Assembly (NCBI GenBank): GCA_945643635.1 | Contig: CALZFC010000033.1 | Span: 3,910,001 to 3,974,000, forward strand | Length of the DNA stretch: 64,000 bases | Source: Allodiplogaster sudhausi | Lineage: Eukaryota; Nematoda; Chromadorea; Rhabditida; Diplogasteridae | Direction of reading: 5' to 3' | Shown: positions 50,778 through 61,460 of the stretch, in pieces | Position numbering within the stretch: position 1 is the stretch's first letter | Layout: each line of letters begins with the position of its first letter | Notes under the pieces: model-generated | Told to the model about the DNA's origin: nothing | The model's input: the letters and a program-made list of their open reading frames with translations, nothing else | The model's database searches: none | Program-made: the position numbers and the translations under genes

Positions 50778-53700
50778 ATGAATTTGGCAGGAACTTGTCG
50801 GATAGCAGTCGGCTGTCTTGGTTAGCACTTTCTTTTCACATTATGCTTACATTGTGTTGACATAATTCTTAGTATCAATTCTTTATCTAATGAGCATTAG
50901 CCACTTTGAAAAGAATGACTTATGTAAACATAATCATCTACAGTTTGTGAGTGTTTATGTATGTACATGCATATGTATGCATTTTATGCGTTATTATTTG
51001 TAAACAAAATATAACCAAATAGTTTTACTAATTCATCTTCTTAACCTCGTAGCGCTCATCGACTCCGTATCCCTCGCGTCTTTCAACAGCTCCAAGCTGA
51101 TCGACGACCTCCTCGATGGCTACTCAACCATTGTTCGGCCGGTTCGCAATACGTCCGCCGCTGTCGTCGTCAAGATGCAACTCGAGGAGATCAATCTACT
51201 CAACTATGTATGCATCATTTCTAATCTACCCTATTGGCTTCGGTTTTTTTTTTAAATGAAAAATTTGGGAAAAATTGGACAAAACCGACATTGACTCGTT
51301 CAAGACACATACATTTTTAAATAAAAACTAAATACATATTAATAAAAAGTACAAGTTAAAGGTCGCTCAGGCGAATGTTCGTGCATACTTATGTTTCAGA
51401 CGAAATTTTCCGCCCTCTTTTCCCCTCTCCTTTCCATTATCTCTCGACTGTCTCTAGGTTCTAACAATAAGAAAGTACTGTACATCGAGGGAGCACGTGA
51501 GAGAGCTTGGAAATAGTGGATGTAGAAGAGAGAAAAGAAAGGGATGGTATTTTCTTCTGATATGCATGGACATTGAAGGACAACGCGCAATCGATGTTGT
51601 CGCTCGTGTTTGACATGACGGCCGAGTGGGTGGACGAGTTTCTCACGTGGAATCTCAGCTCTCACGAAGTGCCCGAGTCGATAATTCTGCCTGCGAGCAG
51701 CGTCTGGAAGCCTCCGATCGTCACCGACTCCGGGTACTCGCTCAATTTGTGCTTACGTGCATTTTGAATAATTGAAAACTGTCAACATGAAAAACATGCA
51801 TCTCGTATACCCTGTGTGCAGTAGAACGGATATATGTATGTATTATTCTTTTAATGTAATGAATATACCGTATTTTCTCTATTAGTATCCCCGGTTTTAT
51901 TTGACACCCTCTAATTGTGCCCCGCCCTTTGAAAAATAGTACCCCTCCCTCTAGCAGACCACCCCCCCCCCCCACCAATAGTGTTCCCTCCCCCTAATAG
52001 TCTAATAACTCAGCTCGAGAGGTACCTCGAATGGATCCTGCAGGCATGGGATGCTCATCCCAAAGAAATGATGGCAAATTCATTCAAAAGCTGCGATAAA
52101 ACTTACTCCGGGTACTAATAGAGAAAATACGGTAGCGTGTGAAGTGAGGACTAGCTGAAGGGAAACGTTAGAGTGAGAAATGTGCCTTTTCTCATCCTCA
52201 TCTCACCTTCAGCTTCTTCCACTCGTTAATGGAAGCTGGCATCGTTCGCATCCACTTCGATGGCACGGTCGAGCAGAGCTTGTTATTGGTATGTCAACTG
52301 ATTATATATTTAAAAAAAAATTGATTGCAATTACTCGCATGAATAGTAGTAAACAGCCGCCCAGCTTTATAAAGTGTGTAGGAAAGTTGTGAAAAATGAT
52401 TGAATAAACGAAAGATGGCCACAATTCCCGCCAGAACGTGGTGAGCGAATGCCAGCTGGATCTGCATGAATTTCCATTCGACGAACACGTCTGCTTCGTA
52501 AGCCTGCAGTCATGGAATTATCGTGCAGCCGAGGCTAGGAAATCGTTACACTCTTTTCTTCCTTTTTTTTAAATACATATATCTATTTATACAGGTGGTC
52601 TTCAAGTCCGTTGGCCGCCAAGATGACCGCAAGAACGCGACCGTTAGTTGCAATTGTTTCCAGACAATCCTTACGGACACAGCACGGGGTCTTTGCTCTC
52701 TTTGTCAACATAGTGTAAATACCATTTTTATAGAGTGTTGGCAATGACGAGTGGAGCATTCGCTCCATTGAAGCCGTTGAAGAACGTAATCTCTTGCATT
52801 ACAAGGTAGGAATTCTTTGCTCTAATAAAGTAATTAACCTAGTCTTTAAGTAATACTCAAAACAAACATGTTCGCAATTGTAAAAGAAAACCATTAACAG
52901 TTGCTCGCGAGACCCTCTCGCCGCATAAATTTTAGGATATAAATGAAAATATTGTTCGTTTCTAATTGAGCTATCGATCGAGCGTCAGCCCAGCTACTAC
53001 ATCTACATCTTTATCATTCCACTCGTTATCATCAGCTCGATGTGTCTGCTTGGCCTCTACTTTCCCAAGAACAATAGCGGAACGAGAAGATCACAAGTTC
53101 GTTTTCGTTACTCTAATGTTTAATGCTTATTTTAGATGTATAAAATGTTATAAATCTCTAGTGGACTCTTCAAAAAATAATTTGACCAATTCAGACATAC
53201 CTCGTCCTGACGATTCTCTTCTACATGATTCAGCTGATGAGCGTGGCTGACAAGAACATTGCGCGCACGGCCTACTTGACTGGCTTAGGTTTTTACTCAT
53301 ATTTCTTTTTTTACTTCTTCACCTTTATTATTTCAAGGAGCTAAAAATTCAATCTTTAATTCGCTCTTTTTTGCCTGACCAAAGGGTGAAAGGACATGTG
53401 TTTTAGAGAGAAGAGACTATAAAGTTTAGGAAAAATTTTATGACTGGCTTCTTCGCAGGCCGCTTCATCTTCAGCGAGATGCTCGTGTGCTGCTTCGCTT
53501 CTCTCGTTGCCACTTGCATTCTCGTCTGCCACCATCGCGCCACCGTCGGGTGACATCTGAAATCTATCATAATTATTTTGTTCTCCACTCCAAAATACCC
53601 TAGTCATAACATTTTAATAAAATAGATCATTTCAGAATAATATCAATTTGAATGATCAAAAGGCGACGAACCCACGTCGGTCGATGCCTCGTCCGTTTCT

Positions 53701-54209
53701 GCTGCTTCCCTCGACGAGTTCACGGCGGGGCGACTCGAGTGCCTGCACGAGAGCAGTCCACTCAGGCAGACTTTGCTTCCCTCAAGAGACCAGCCACTCC
53801 GAGGAGGACTTATGAAACGATGCTCAGGTTTCAGAGATTCATATTTTAAAATGAAGAGGACGAAGAGGTTATAAACTTATATTTTAGAACAATTTCAAAA
53901 TCTTTTTTAAATATATTTTCAATGCCCTTCAAATTTCTTCCACAAGAAGAAGCAAATAGTATTTTATAAGGCGACAAAGGAGGTGTCTAAAAACGATAAA
54001 ACGTGAAGCAAAAGGGGGTTGGAATGATAGTGTGGAGAGTCCAGCTCGTGCCTCTTTACAGAAAAGTGGAGGATTACATCTTTGCCGAAAAGATCGAAGG
54101 ACGACGTCGATTGCTATGGACAATTGTCTACGACTCGGTGGACATCATCGTGCTCCTTGTTTTCATTGTAATCAACATAGTCGTGCTCGTTTTGTTTATT
54201 ACAATGTAG
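50778..54209 (+). CDS. Cys-loop ligand-gated ion channel subunit (paralog 2)
   Basis: Twelve exons, each matching one of paralog 1 in phase and nearly all in length: 50778-50820, 51053-51207, 51579-51733, 52213-52288, 52435-52533, 52595-52642, 52734-52805, 52971-53096, 53195-53288, 53459-53549, 53663-53827, 54062-54209. Total 423 residues. Signal peptide about 1-24 (MNLAGTCRIAVGCL...). Cys-loop Cys149-Cys163 contains FPFDE. Four membrane segments: M1 near 225-246, M2 near 257-277, M3 near 293-314, M4 near 395-420. Like paralog 1 it lacks the loop-C Cys pair and has Arg-Arg-Ser at the inner pore mouth. Exon 5 is three codons longer than in paralog 1 and ends with a GC donor (GCTAGG), the only reading that keeps phase into exon 6. 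The two genes are a tandem duplication. Identity is very uneven: M2-M3 exons are almost identical while ligand-domain exons are well diverged. Confidence 0.87.
51866..52134. mobile_element. 269 bp MITE-like element in receptor 2 intron 3
   Basis: Terminal inverted repeats of about 25 bp: the left begins TACCGTATTTTCTCTATTAG at 51866 and the right end at 52134 is its reverse complement. The interior has a C-rich part including a run of a dozen or more C near 51960. No coding capacity. The intron has no counterpart insertion in paralog 1, so it entered after the duplication or was lost there. Confidence 0.8.
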
Positions 54210-54283
54210 TTGATATGTATGTACATACATAATAAGTTCATTTATTATAAGTGATATTCCATGTCTATTTCTTTGGTCTTTTG

Positions 54284-54289
54284 AATAAA
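54284..54289 (+). promoter_or_regulatory. Candidate poly(A) signal, receptor 2
   Basis: AATAAA 75 nt after the stop codon at 54207-54209. Confidence 0.55.
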
Positions 54290-54896
54290 ATTTGTTTATT
54301 GAAATGCGGCGGGCAGGAAGGAGGATGAAGTTAGGGCATAGTATAAAAGGAGTTAAGAATGAGAAAAAAAGCGGGGATGCATTTGACGCATCTTTCATTT
54401 GTGCTAATTGGTGACGAGTGACTTGCTATTAGAATGGCCTTAAAGGAGGTATCCGGGGAATAATTAACCTATGTTTTGTTCTATGTGGATAAGATCATAT
54501 TGGCGTAATACATAAATCCAGAAAGTTTGAGCGATTTTCTTTTATTACTTTCTGAGCAATTGTAACGTGAAATCTGGCGGGTAGAGAATTAGCTACGGTA
54601 GGTCATAGCCGCCCTCCTATTTCACATGCTCTCTCGACCGAGCGACAGGCAACTTTATGAGCGCGCGCATTCAAAGTGGTTCTCTAGCGCTACTGTATAA
54701 TTGTTCGCCGGATACTTCCTTTAACCACACGCGGCCTTCTCGTAGATAGTAAAAGGTCTTATGCAAGCTCCGCGAGAAGACGCGTTTGAATTCACGCCAT
54801 TTTTCTGTCGCCTTTTTTATACAATGTATTTTATTGCTCGCTATATTCATAGCTCTCTCAGATTTGCTAAAACTTCACGGTTACGAAGAATGAATA

Positions 54897-54902
54897 TTTA
54901 TT
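54897..54902 (-). promoter_or_regulatory. Candidate poly(A) signal, Notch
   Basis: AATAAA on the minus strand, about 265 nt beyond the Notch stop codon. Weak on its own. Confidence 0.3.
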
Positions 54903-55165
54903 GACACATGCTGTATACAATGAACCTTCAAAACGCTTCCACTAAACTGTAACACGGTAATGAAAAAGTAGCACAGTTGAGACGTATTGTGAGAACAACT
55001 GCGTTGGAATGGCAAAAGTATCACTTTCAAAAATACATGAAAAAGACTTAAATTAGTTCTATTTAAAAAGTGAACAACTTGGAAAGCAAGCTATCGCTAT
55101 AGCTATCGAAAGTTTCTCAATTTTACTTTAGTTATTAACGTATCTTAAACATCTTACACACATAG

Positions 55166-56497
55166 TTAGAAATTAGAGGAGACACTCAAATGTGCATCGT
55201 GCTCTTGTCGAGACTGGAAGTCATGGAGAGACTGGGACGACGGCGGGATGATCTGCTGAGGAGAGGAGAGGAGCGGTGGCCACGGAGGAAGAGTAGGCGG
55301 TGCGGGCGAGGGAGTGGAGAAGCACGGGGAGCCCCCTGGCGAGTACGTCGGCTGATGCTGCCAAATTGGCTTCAAATAGTCTCATTGTATATTTTAAAAA
55401 GAATAATTACTCTTTTTTCTAACTTCGAGAGAAAGGCTTTGTCATATTTAGGATTGTATGATGTTATATAAAGTAAATACTGATTTTTAAGGTTTTAATA
55501 AAATACTTCGTTAATAAAATAAATTATGTTATGGGAAAAGGAGAAAAAGCAATATACCGGCATGTGAGAAAGAGGCGCGAGAGGCCGAAAGAGGGGCGAA
55601 GAGTCGCGCGGGAGAGGGGCGCGCGACCGGCTAGTGCTCGGCGGCGTCCCGCCACTCAGACTACCGTAACCCGCGTCCGTCGACGAGCGCCGCCTCTTGC
55701 CGCCGCAGTCACGTGGGCGCGGTTCAGCGCGTGACATCTGTAAAAATGTTTATTTTTTTATTGTATAAAATAAATATTGAAAAATCTATGAAAAAATAAA
55801 ACCTCAAAGATGTTGTAGCGGCACTGCCGCTTCAAGCGTTCGCGATTGGCCCCGCGCCGCGACGCGAGGAACTCGACAATCTCACGCGTCGCGTACTCGG
55901 CTGCCACCATCTCGGGAGTCTGGTCCTCGTCATTCTTTGCATCCTATGACAGCAACAGATACATATAATTGTTTTTTTATCCAATTTTTTTAAATAATGA
56001 ATTTAAAATATAAAGTAGGAACGGAAGCTGACCGGACACGCTCCTTTCTTGATGAGCTCTTCACAAACACGAAGCGAGCCGTTGCGTGCCGCGTGGTGCA
56101 GCGGCGTCCAGCCCGACGCGTTCACCGAGTTCGGATTCGCGCCTGAATCTTGGATTCGCTCCTTTTTGAATGACATGAGGCCGAGAGAGCATATTATTTA
56201 GAGAGACGCGACTAAAGAGAAATTCAAAAAGATTACCGCTCAGTTACGTGCTCCTACGAGGACTAATTGATTTAATTGAGCAACTCAAATTTTCAAGGAA
56301 TAAAGTGTCGTTTTCGTAGACGAAAATTACCTTTCTCGAGCAGTAACTTGACGTTGACCAGCGAGCCGAGGGAGGCCGCGTGGTGGAGAGGAGGCCAGCC
56401 GTCTTCTGGACGGTCAGTGCGATTGAACATCTGCAGGGTACGGAGAGAGGAGAGCGTTAGAGAAAGAGAGAGAGAGAGTGATAGAGAGAAAGTGAGC

Positions 56498-56528
<31 letters not shown>

Positions 56529-59500
56529 TATAATGAACATACAATATCGCCTGGGAAGTCGACGTCGGCGCCGCCGACTTCGATGAGTGCGCGAGCGGCG
56601 TCCGTGCTCACGCAAGAACCGCGGACGGCGCACATCAGGGCAGTGCGGTTGCGGTCGTCCGTCGCGTTGATCTGGAGAGAGAATGAGAGAAAGAGACGGA
56701 GAGATAAAGATAAAGATAGATAGAGAAGGGCATAGAGAAACAGAGCTATGCCGATGTAATAAGAGGATGAGAGAGAAGGGAAAGTGAGAGAAAGGAACCT
56801 TCTCACGAACTGCCGGCATCGTGAGCAAGAAGAGGACGGTGATGGCATCGAATACTTCGGCCGCGAAATGTAAGGCGGTCCGGCCGATGTCGTCCACTTC
56901 CAAAGGATCCGCTCCCTGGAAAGCACGAAAATAAGTTTCATTTTTTTTTAAATTATTTATTCATGTTATTATCGATATCGATTAAATATAGCTTAAAAGA
57001 ACGAACAAGACAAATTGACGCAGTTCCTACCTTTGAGATGAGCTGTTCGAGAACGAACGACGATCGACCCGCCCAAATCGCCGACTGCAACGGCGTTCGA
57101 CCGCCTGAACGGCAAGATTGCTTCGGAGTAAATATGTAGAATTATAGTATATAACTTTTTAAATGTTGGTTTCGTCATAAAAAAATATTTTTTAAAACTA
57201 ATAATTAGTCAAATGTGTGATTTATCTACTATTGATTTATGAGGCTAACAAAAAAATAATTTTAAAAAAATCTAAAATCTGGTCCATGCGCGTTGAAGTC
57301 GGCGTCGGCGGGAAGGTCGTCAAGGTGACGGCCAAACTGCGCGGCCGAGATGGACAGATCAACGGCTAGGGCGTGCACGCGCGTCCACTCGCGATTCTTG
57401 CCAGCGATCTATAGTGGAGACTTTTTTTTAAAAATCATCTTACCAATATTTATATTCAAGTTGTATGTATACCTCATTGAGGACGTTCAGATCGATGGGG
57501 ACAGGTGCGGCAGCTGAAAAGAGGTTTTTTTACTAACTACTTAGGCAAACACATCAATTACATTATTTACACTGTACTAAATCTTTCAATCTCACATGAT
57601 CCTTTTGAAAAAGAAACGCTTGCCAGCTTGCTGCTTGTCTCCCTCCTTGGGAAGCAGCCAGAGCGGCGCCGCCCGTTGGCGATTCTCGTAGTTCCGTCGA
57701 TGCTTCGGTAGCCGCGTGACGATGCAGACGACGAGGAGCGAGAGAAGCAGAAGGCCGGCGATGAGAGTCGTCTGCAATTACGGCTTATTTTAAACTAGGA
57801 ATATGAATACATTATTATAATAATTTACGATTAAATACATGTATGTACATATGTACGTATGTATGTATGTGCATACAGACATCTATTTATTTTTTCTAAA
57901 ATTGAGCGTAATCAAATACTTATTTATATATTTATTAAAAAATTTAGCCTTATACATTTTATTTGTCACTGAAAAAAATTATACTAACCACAAGCCAAAA
58001 GAAATGATCGTCGACGGCCTTCTTTAGGGGCCGACCTTTCGTGAGCGACGCTGCCGAGAAGATTGAAGAGAGAGACTCGCTCGTGGACAAGGCCTGCAAA
58101 TGTATTTTACATATTTGATGGAAGAGAAAAGCAAGAAAACATTGTGTTCTTTTTATGTTTAAAAAATGTACTATTTTGCACTATTTTGTGCACAAACACA
58201 AAATATTACATATAGTTTTCTTTTAATAAGATTAAAAATTGCGTGAGTGTGCCACCTTTTGCTGGACGGCCGTTTTAACGGCGCGGACGACGGCGTCGAT
58301 GGAAGAGAAGCAAGAAGATGGAGAGGAGGAACAGACGGAGACGTCGATCCTCAGGTGGACTTGAGTGCCGGCGGTAGACGATTCGGTGCTAGAAATCCAC
58401 GCCTGAAACAGTAGTCGACAATATTCATCCATTTATGGAGGGGGGAAGATGCCATGTTATATTTACAGTACCGCCCACATGTTTTTTTATTAATCCAGAC
58501 TCGTTGTGGCTCTAGCAGCTCGATCTGTATCCCTCGGCTCGTGGGCGGTACACTATGCATGTACATGCATAAATACATGCTCATTTCTGGACGATAGCCA
58601 TGACTGAAACATAAGCATCAATGGTAACCTCGTCCTCGATGTAGACTCGCTTGCCTACTCCTCCTCTGCCTTCTTCCTCGCTTCCCTTGAGCAACTCGAA
58701 GACCAAGGGGCCTCGCTCGTCGCGCGCGAGGGACACGGTCGCGCGCAGCTGGCGAGAGAGCTCGAAGAGGAAGAGGTGAGAGAGACGAGCGAAGGCGAGG
58801 GGGGACAACGCAGTCCGCACCACGAGCTCGCCCGATAACTGCCAAGTGGACTCATTCTTCTACAGTTATTAAATAATTAAGAACAGGAGCTATTAAGAAC
58901 AATTTGAACCTCGTCTAGTATATACATATGTACATACAGCACGACCAGAGTGATAATGGAGAGAGAGAAAGAGATAAAGAAAGCGAGGGAAGGAAGAGAG
59001 AGAGAGAGAGGGAGAAAGAAGGAGAGATAGATAGAGGTGGAGAGAGAGAGATAAAGAGAGGGAGCTGAGAGAGAGAGAGAGACAGAGATAAAACTCGACC
59101 AATTCCTGCCGCCGACCGCTCTCCTCGCTGTCACAGTCGCCGCCATCCCATCCACACGCCGCGGTATGGCAAGCCGAGTCGCAGACGTCGTCACGAAATC
59201 TTAATTTAGCATTTAAATTAAAGAACAAAAATATATTTATTGCATTTTGATTCTTTTTTATGATTTAATAAAGAATCACTTGAATGCATCCTAACAGAGA
59301 GTCTACAATTTAGGTAACAAATAACATGTGTTTAATAGAAAGTGAAAACCTGAGCCGGCAGAATCGCTCCTGCTCGCATTCCGATCTCTTCTCGCAGTCA
59401 AAGCCATCGAAGAGGCACGACTCGTCGGCGCACTCCTGAACGGAATACTACCGTATTCAACATGGAATACCACCATACTCCACAACCCTCTTCTTACATA

Positions 59501-60361
59501 TGTATATGCTGTTTTGAGGACTTGGTTTAGGAGGAGTAGTTAGGTGGAGATTATAATCTGCTGACCTCATTGCATTCTCCGTCGCGGAAGAGGTGAGCAC
59601 AGTGCGTGGCGTTGAAGCATTCCTTGAATGGAGAAGGCAGCGTTGGCAGGGGCGGCGACGTCGGTTCTGGCGATGCTCCTGTTTCTTTTATTATTGTTAT
59701 TTCTATTTCATTAAACAAATTAATAACCATCACGATCAAATATGATTACGCAGACATTGAATCTTAGAGTGAAAATATGCACCTTTTATCAGCTCGCAGA
59801 ACATTCCGTGGCGATCCGGCGGGCAGCTGAATATGATTGGCACTTTTCTTAAGTAAATCTCCTTTTATTCTCTCACACTCGCCTTCTATGCATGTATCTC
59901 CTTCTTTATCATGCTCTCTCTCTCCCTCTTTCATTCCCTCGCTCTCTCGTTTACTCTTTCCGTCATTTTTTATTTTTCTCTCACCCTCTCTCTCTCACTT
60001 CCAACCTGCAGATATGATTGTCTCCATACACGGCGACATCCACACATCGCACTCCCTCTTCCTTCTCGCATGTGTATTCCGTGCATGGCCCCGTGAGTAG
60101 AGTGCGACACTCCGCGCACTCTTCACTCTCCACCGAGACAAGGTCGTCTTCTCAAAAGGAATTACTACTAATATTATTAGCAATAATAATTTTCCAACGA
60201 CTTTTTTTGCTTTATTTATATATGAAATACATTTATTTTAAGGTGAAACATATAGAATCTTTTCTACAACAACAATAAAAAAGGCCCTCACCAATCTTGA
60301 TGAACACTTGCGCCTTCACGTCGAGAATAAGACAAAAGAGGAATAAGAGTAGGAGACGCAT
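55166..60361 (-). CDS. Notch: Notch receptor with minimal ectodomain (LIN-12/GLP-1 type)
   Basis: Twenty exons on the minus strand: 60361-60292, 60150-60006, 59826-59783, 59678-59566, 59435-59350, 59199-59100, 58838-58611, 58402-58256, 58093-57989, 57771-57618, 57513-57473, 57408-57279, 57104-57031, 56915-56799, 56671-56543, 56430-56331, 56142-56033, 55943-55803, 55737-55558, 55357-55166. Phases close to 801 residues. Signal peptide 1-18 (MRLLLLFLFCLILDVKAQ); one Cys-rich EGF-like unit (about 34-84, ending CSCPPDRHGMFC); Pro-rich spacer; two LNRs (CLFDGFDC and CGWDGGDC); NOD (about 187-262); NODP (263-340); membrane helix about 342-364 with KHRR stop-transfer; RAM-like WLLP; about six ankyrin units (about 445-665); Ser/Pro-rich C-terminal tail. 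Notch is cleaved after ligand binding and its intracellular part acts in the nucleus with CSL. Uncertain points: exon 12 has no GT/GC donor, and the last exon may begin at 55369. Confidence 0.88.
56456..56529. repeat. GA-rich tract in a Notch intron
   Basis: GA microsatellite between exons 15 and 16. On the transcribed strand it is CT and runs into the acceptor of exon 16. Confidence 0.8.
58950..59092. repeat. GA-rich tract in a Notch intron
   Basis: Purine-rich GA/GATA mix occupying most of the intron between the LNR-C and NOD exons. Confidence 0.8.
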
Positions 60362-60717
60362 CCGCGTTGAAGTGACCAAAACTGCAATTAGGAAGTTGAG
60401 ATAATGAAGAATTTATGGGTGTGATGAAAAGTGTACAAGTAGATAAGCAAAAAGCAACAGACAAAATAAATACTATAAAAACGAAGTATCATGGTCATCC
60501 TTGATGTCTGAGCACGAAATGATTCGAAATCCCTGTCTGTCGATGTGAAGCTCATGCAATCCTTCATTCTTCAACCCCACCATGGCCACTCTCTCGCCTT
60601 ATGGCAAATGAATTCAGCTATTTTACTGCGCTAATTGGGTGGTGCAAGTTGTACTAAACTTACTCTCACGCACTATTTCTTTCTCATGTTCTCTCTCTCT
60701 CTGCCTCCCTTTCTACC

Positions 60718-60772
<55 letters not shown>

Positions 60773-61460
60773 CCCATCGTTCTTACACAGTTCGCACTCT
60801 GTTTCTCAAAATGTAATCCATGTTCTAGAACGTGTGAATAGTCCAATTAAATAATTAGCCATGTATTCTTTCTCTTGCTGTCTGCCTCTCACTTTCTTCA
60901 GTTTGCTTTCTCTGCCCACTCTCTCGTAATTTTTCTCAATTCGTCTCTCAGCCTCTCCGCTCTCTTCCGGCAGCTTCATTTGGACAAATCACGCGTGCAA
61001 AAAAATTGTCTACGGCGTATATACAAATTAGGATTCGAACGTTTCTCAGCCTCGGAAAAGTGCAGACCGTTATTATTATATTTCTGTCCCTGCTCATTCC
61101 CTTTCAATCAGTGAACAACGTCCATATACTGTACCGTTTGGTGCACGAAACTCAACTGTTATATATTTGAATTTTCCATACTGCTGTATTCGCGTCTCTG
61201 AAAGTCACATGCTCTCTCGCTTTTGAGTCAGACAAGAAGGCGCAAGATTGAGTTTTTAGTCGAGAGAAAAAAGGTTGCTATGATTGGTAGGCGGAGCTTG
61301 TTCTGGACGGGTGGGCGGAGCTTATTCAGGACGGGTGGGAATTTTAATGCTGGGCCCCAATCATCGTGACGACGTGGCCTGCAGAGTCGAGCAGAACAAG
61401 AGAAGAGGCATCGCGCGTGCGCTCGAGGCAGAGTCGCTCGCCAGTGCTCAGCACCAGATC
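60362..61460. other. 5' flank of Notch
   Basis: Upstream of the Notch start codon. It holds a CT tract at about 60688-60769. No additional EGF-coding exon or signal peptide was found here, which bears on the completeness of the Notch model. About 61284-61340 contains two copies of a GGCGGAGCTT-containing unit of roughly 30 bp. Confidence 0.5.

Larger units (their letters stand above)
54210..55165. other. Spacer between convergent receptor 2 and Notch
   Basis: Convergent 3' flanks of receptor 2 (+) and Notch (-). No exon was found on either strand. A more GC-rich island at about 54570-54790 contains GCGCGCGC but no recognisable element. Confidence 0.5.

Noticed and set aside
55531..55734. Plus-strand Arg-rich frame over the Notch tail
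   Set aside because: Antisense shadow of the Notch exon 55737-55558.
56149..56165. Earlier acceptor for Notch exon 17 (start at 56148)
   Set aside because: In phase, but inserts two extra residues. Starting at 56142 gives the standard ankyrin reading LLLEKGANPNSVNASGWTPLHHAA-like spacing and has a better ATTCAG acceptor.
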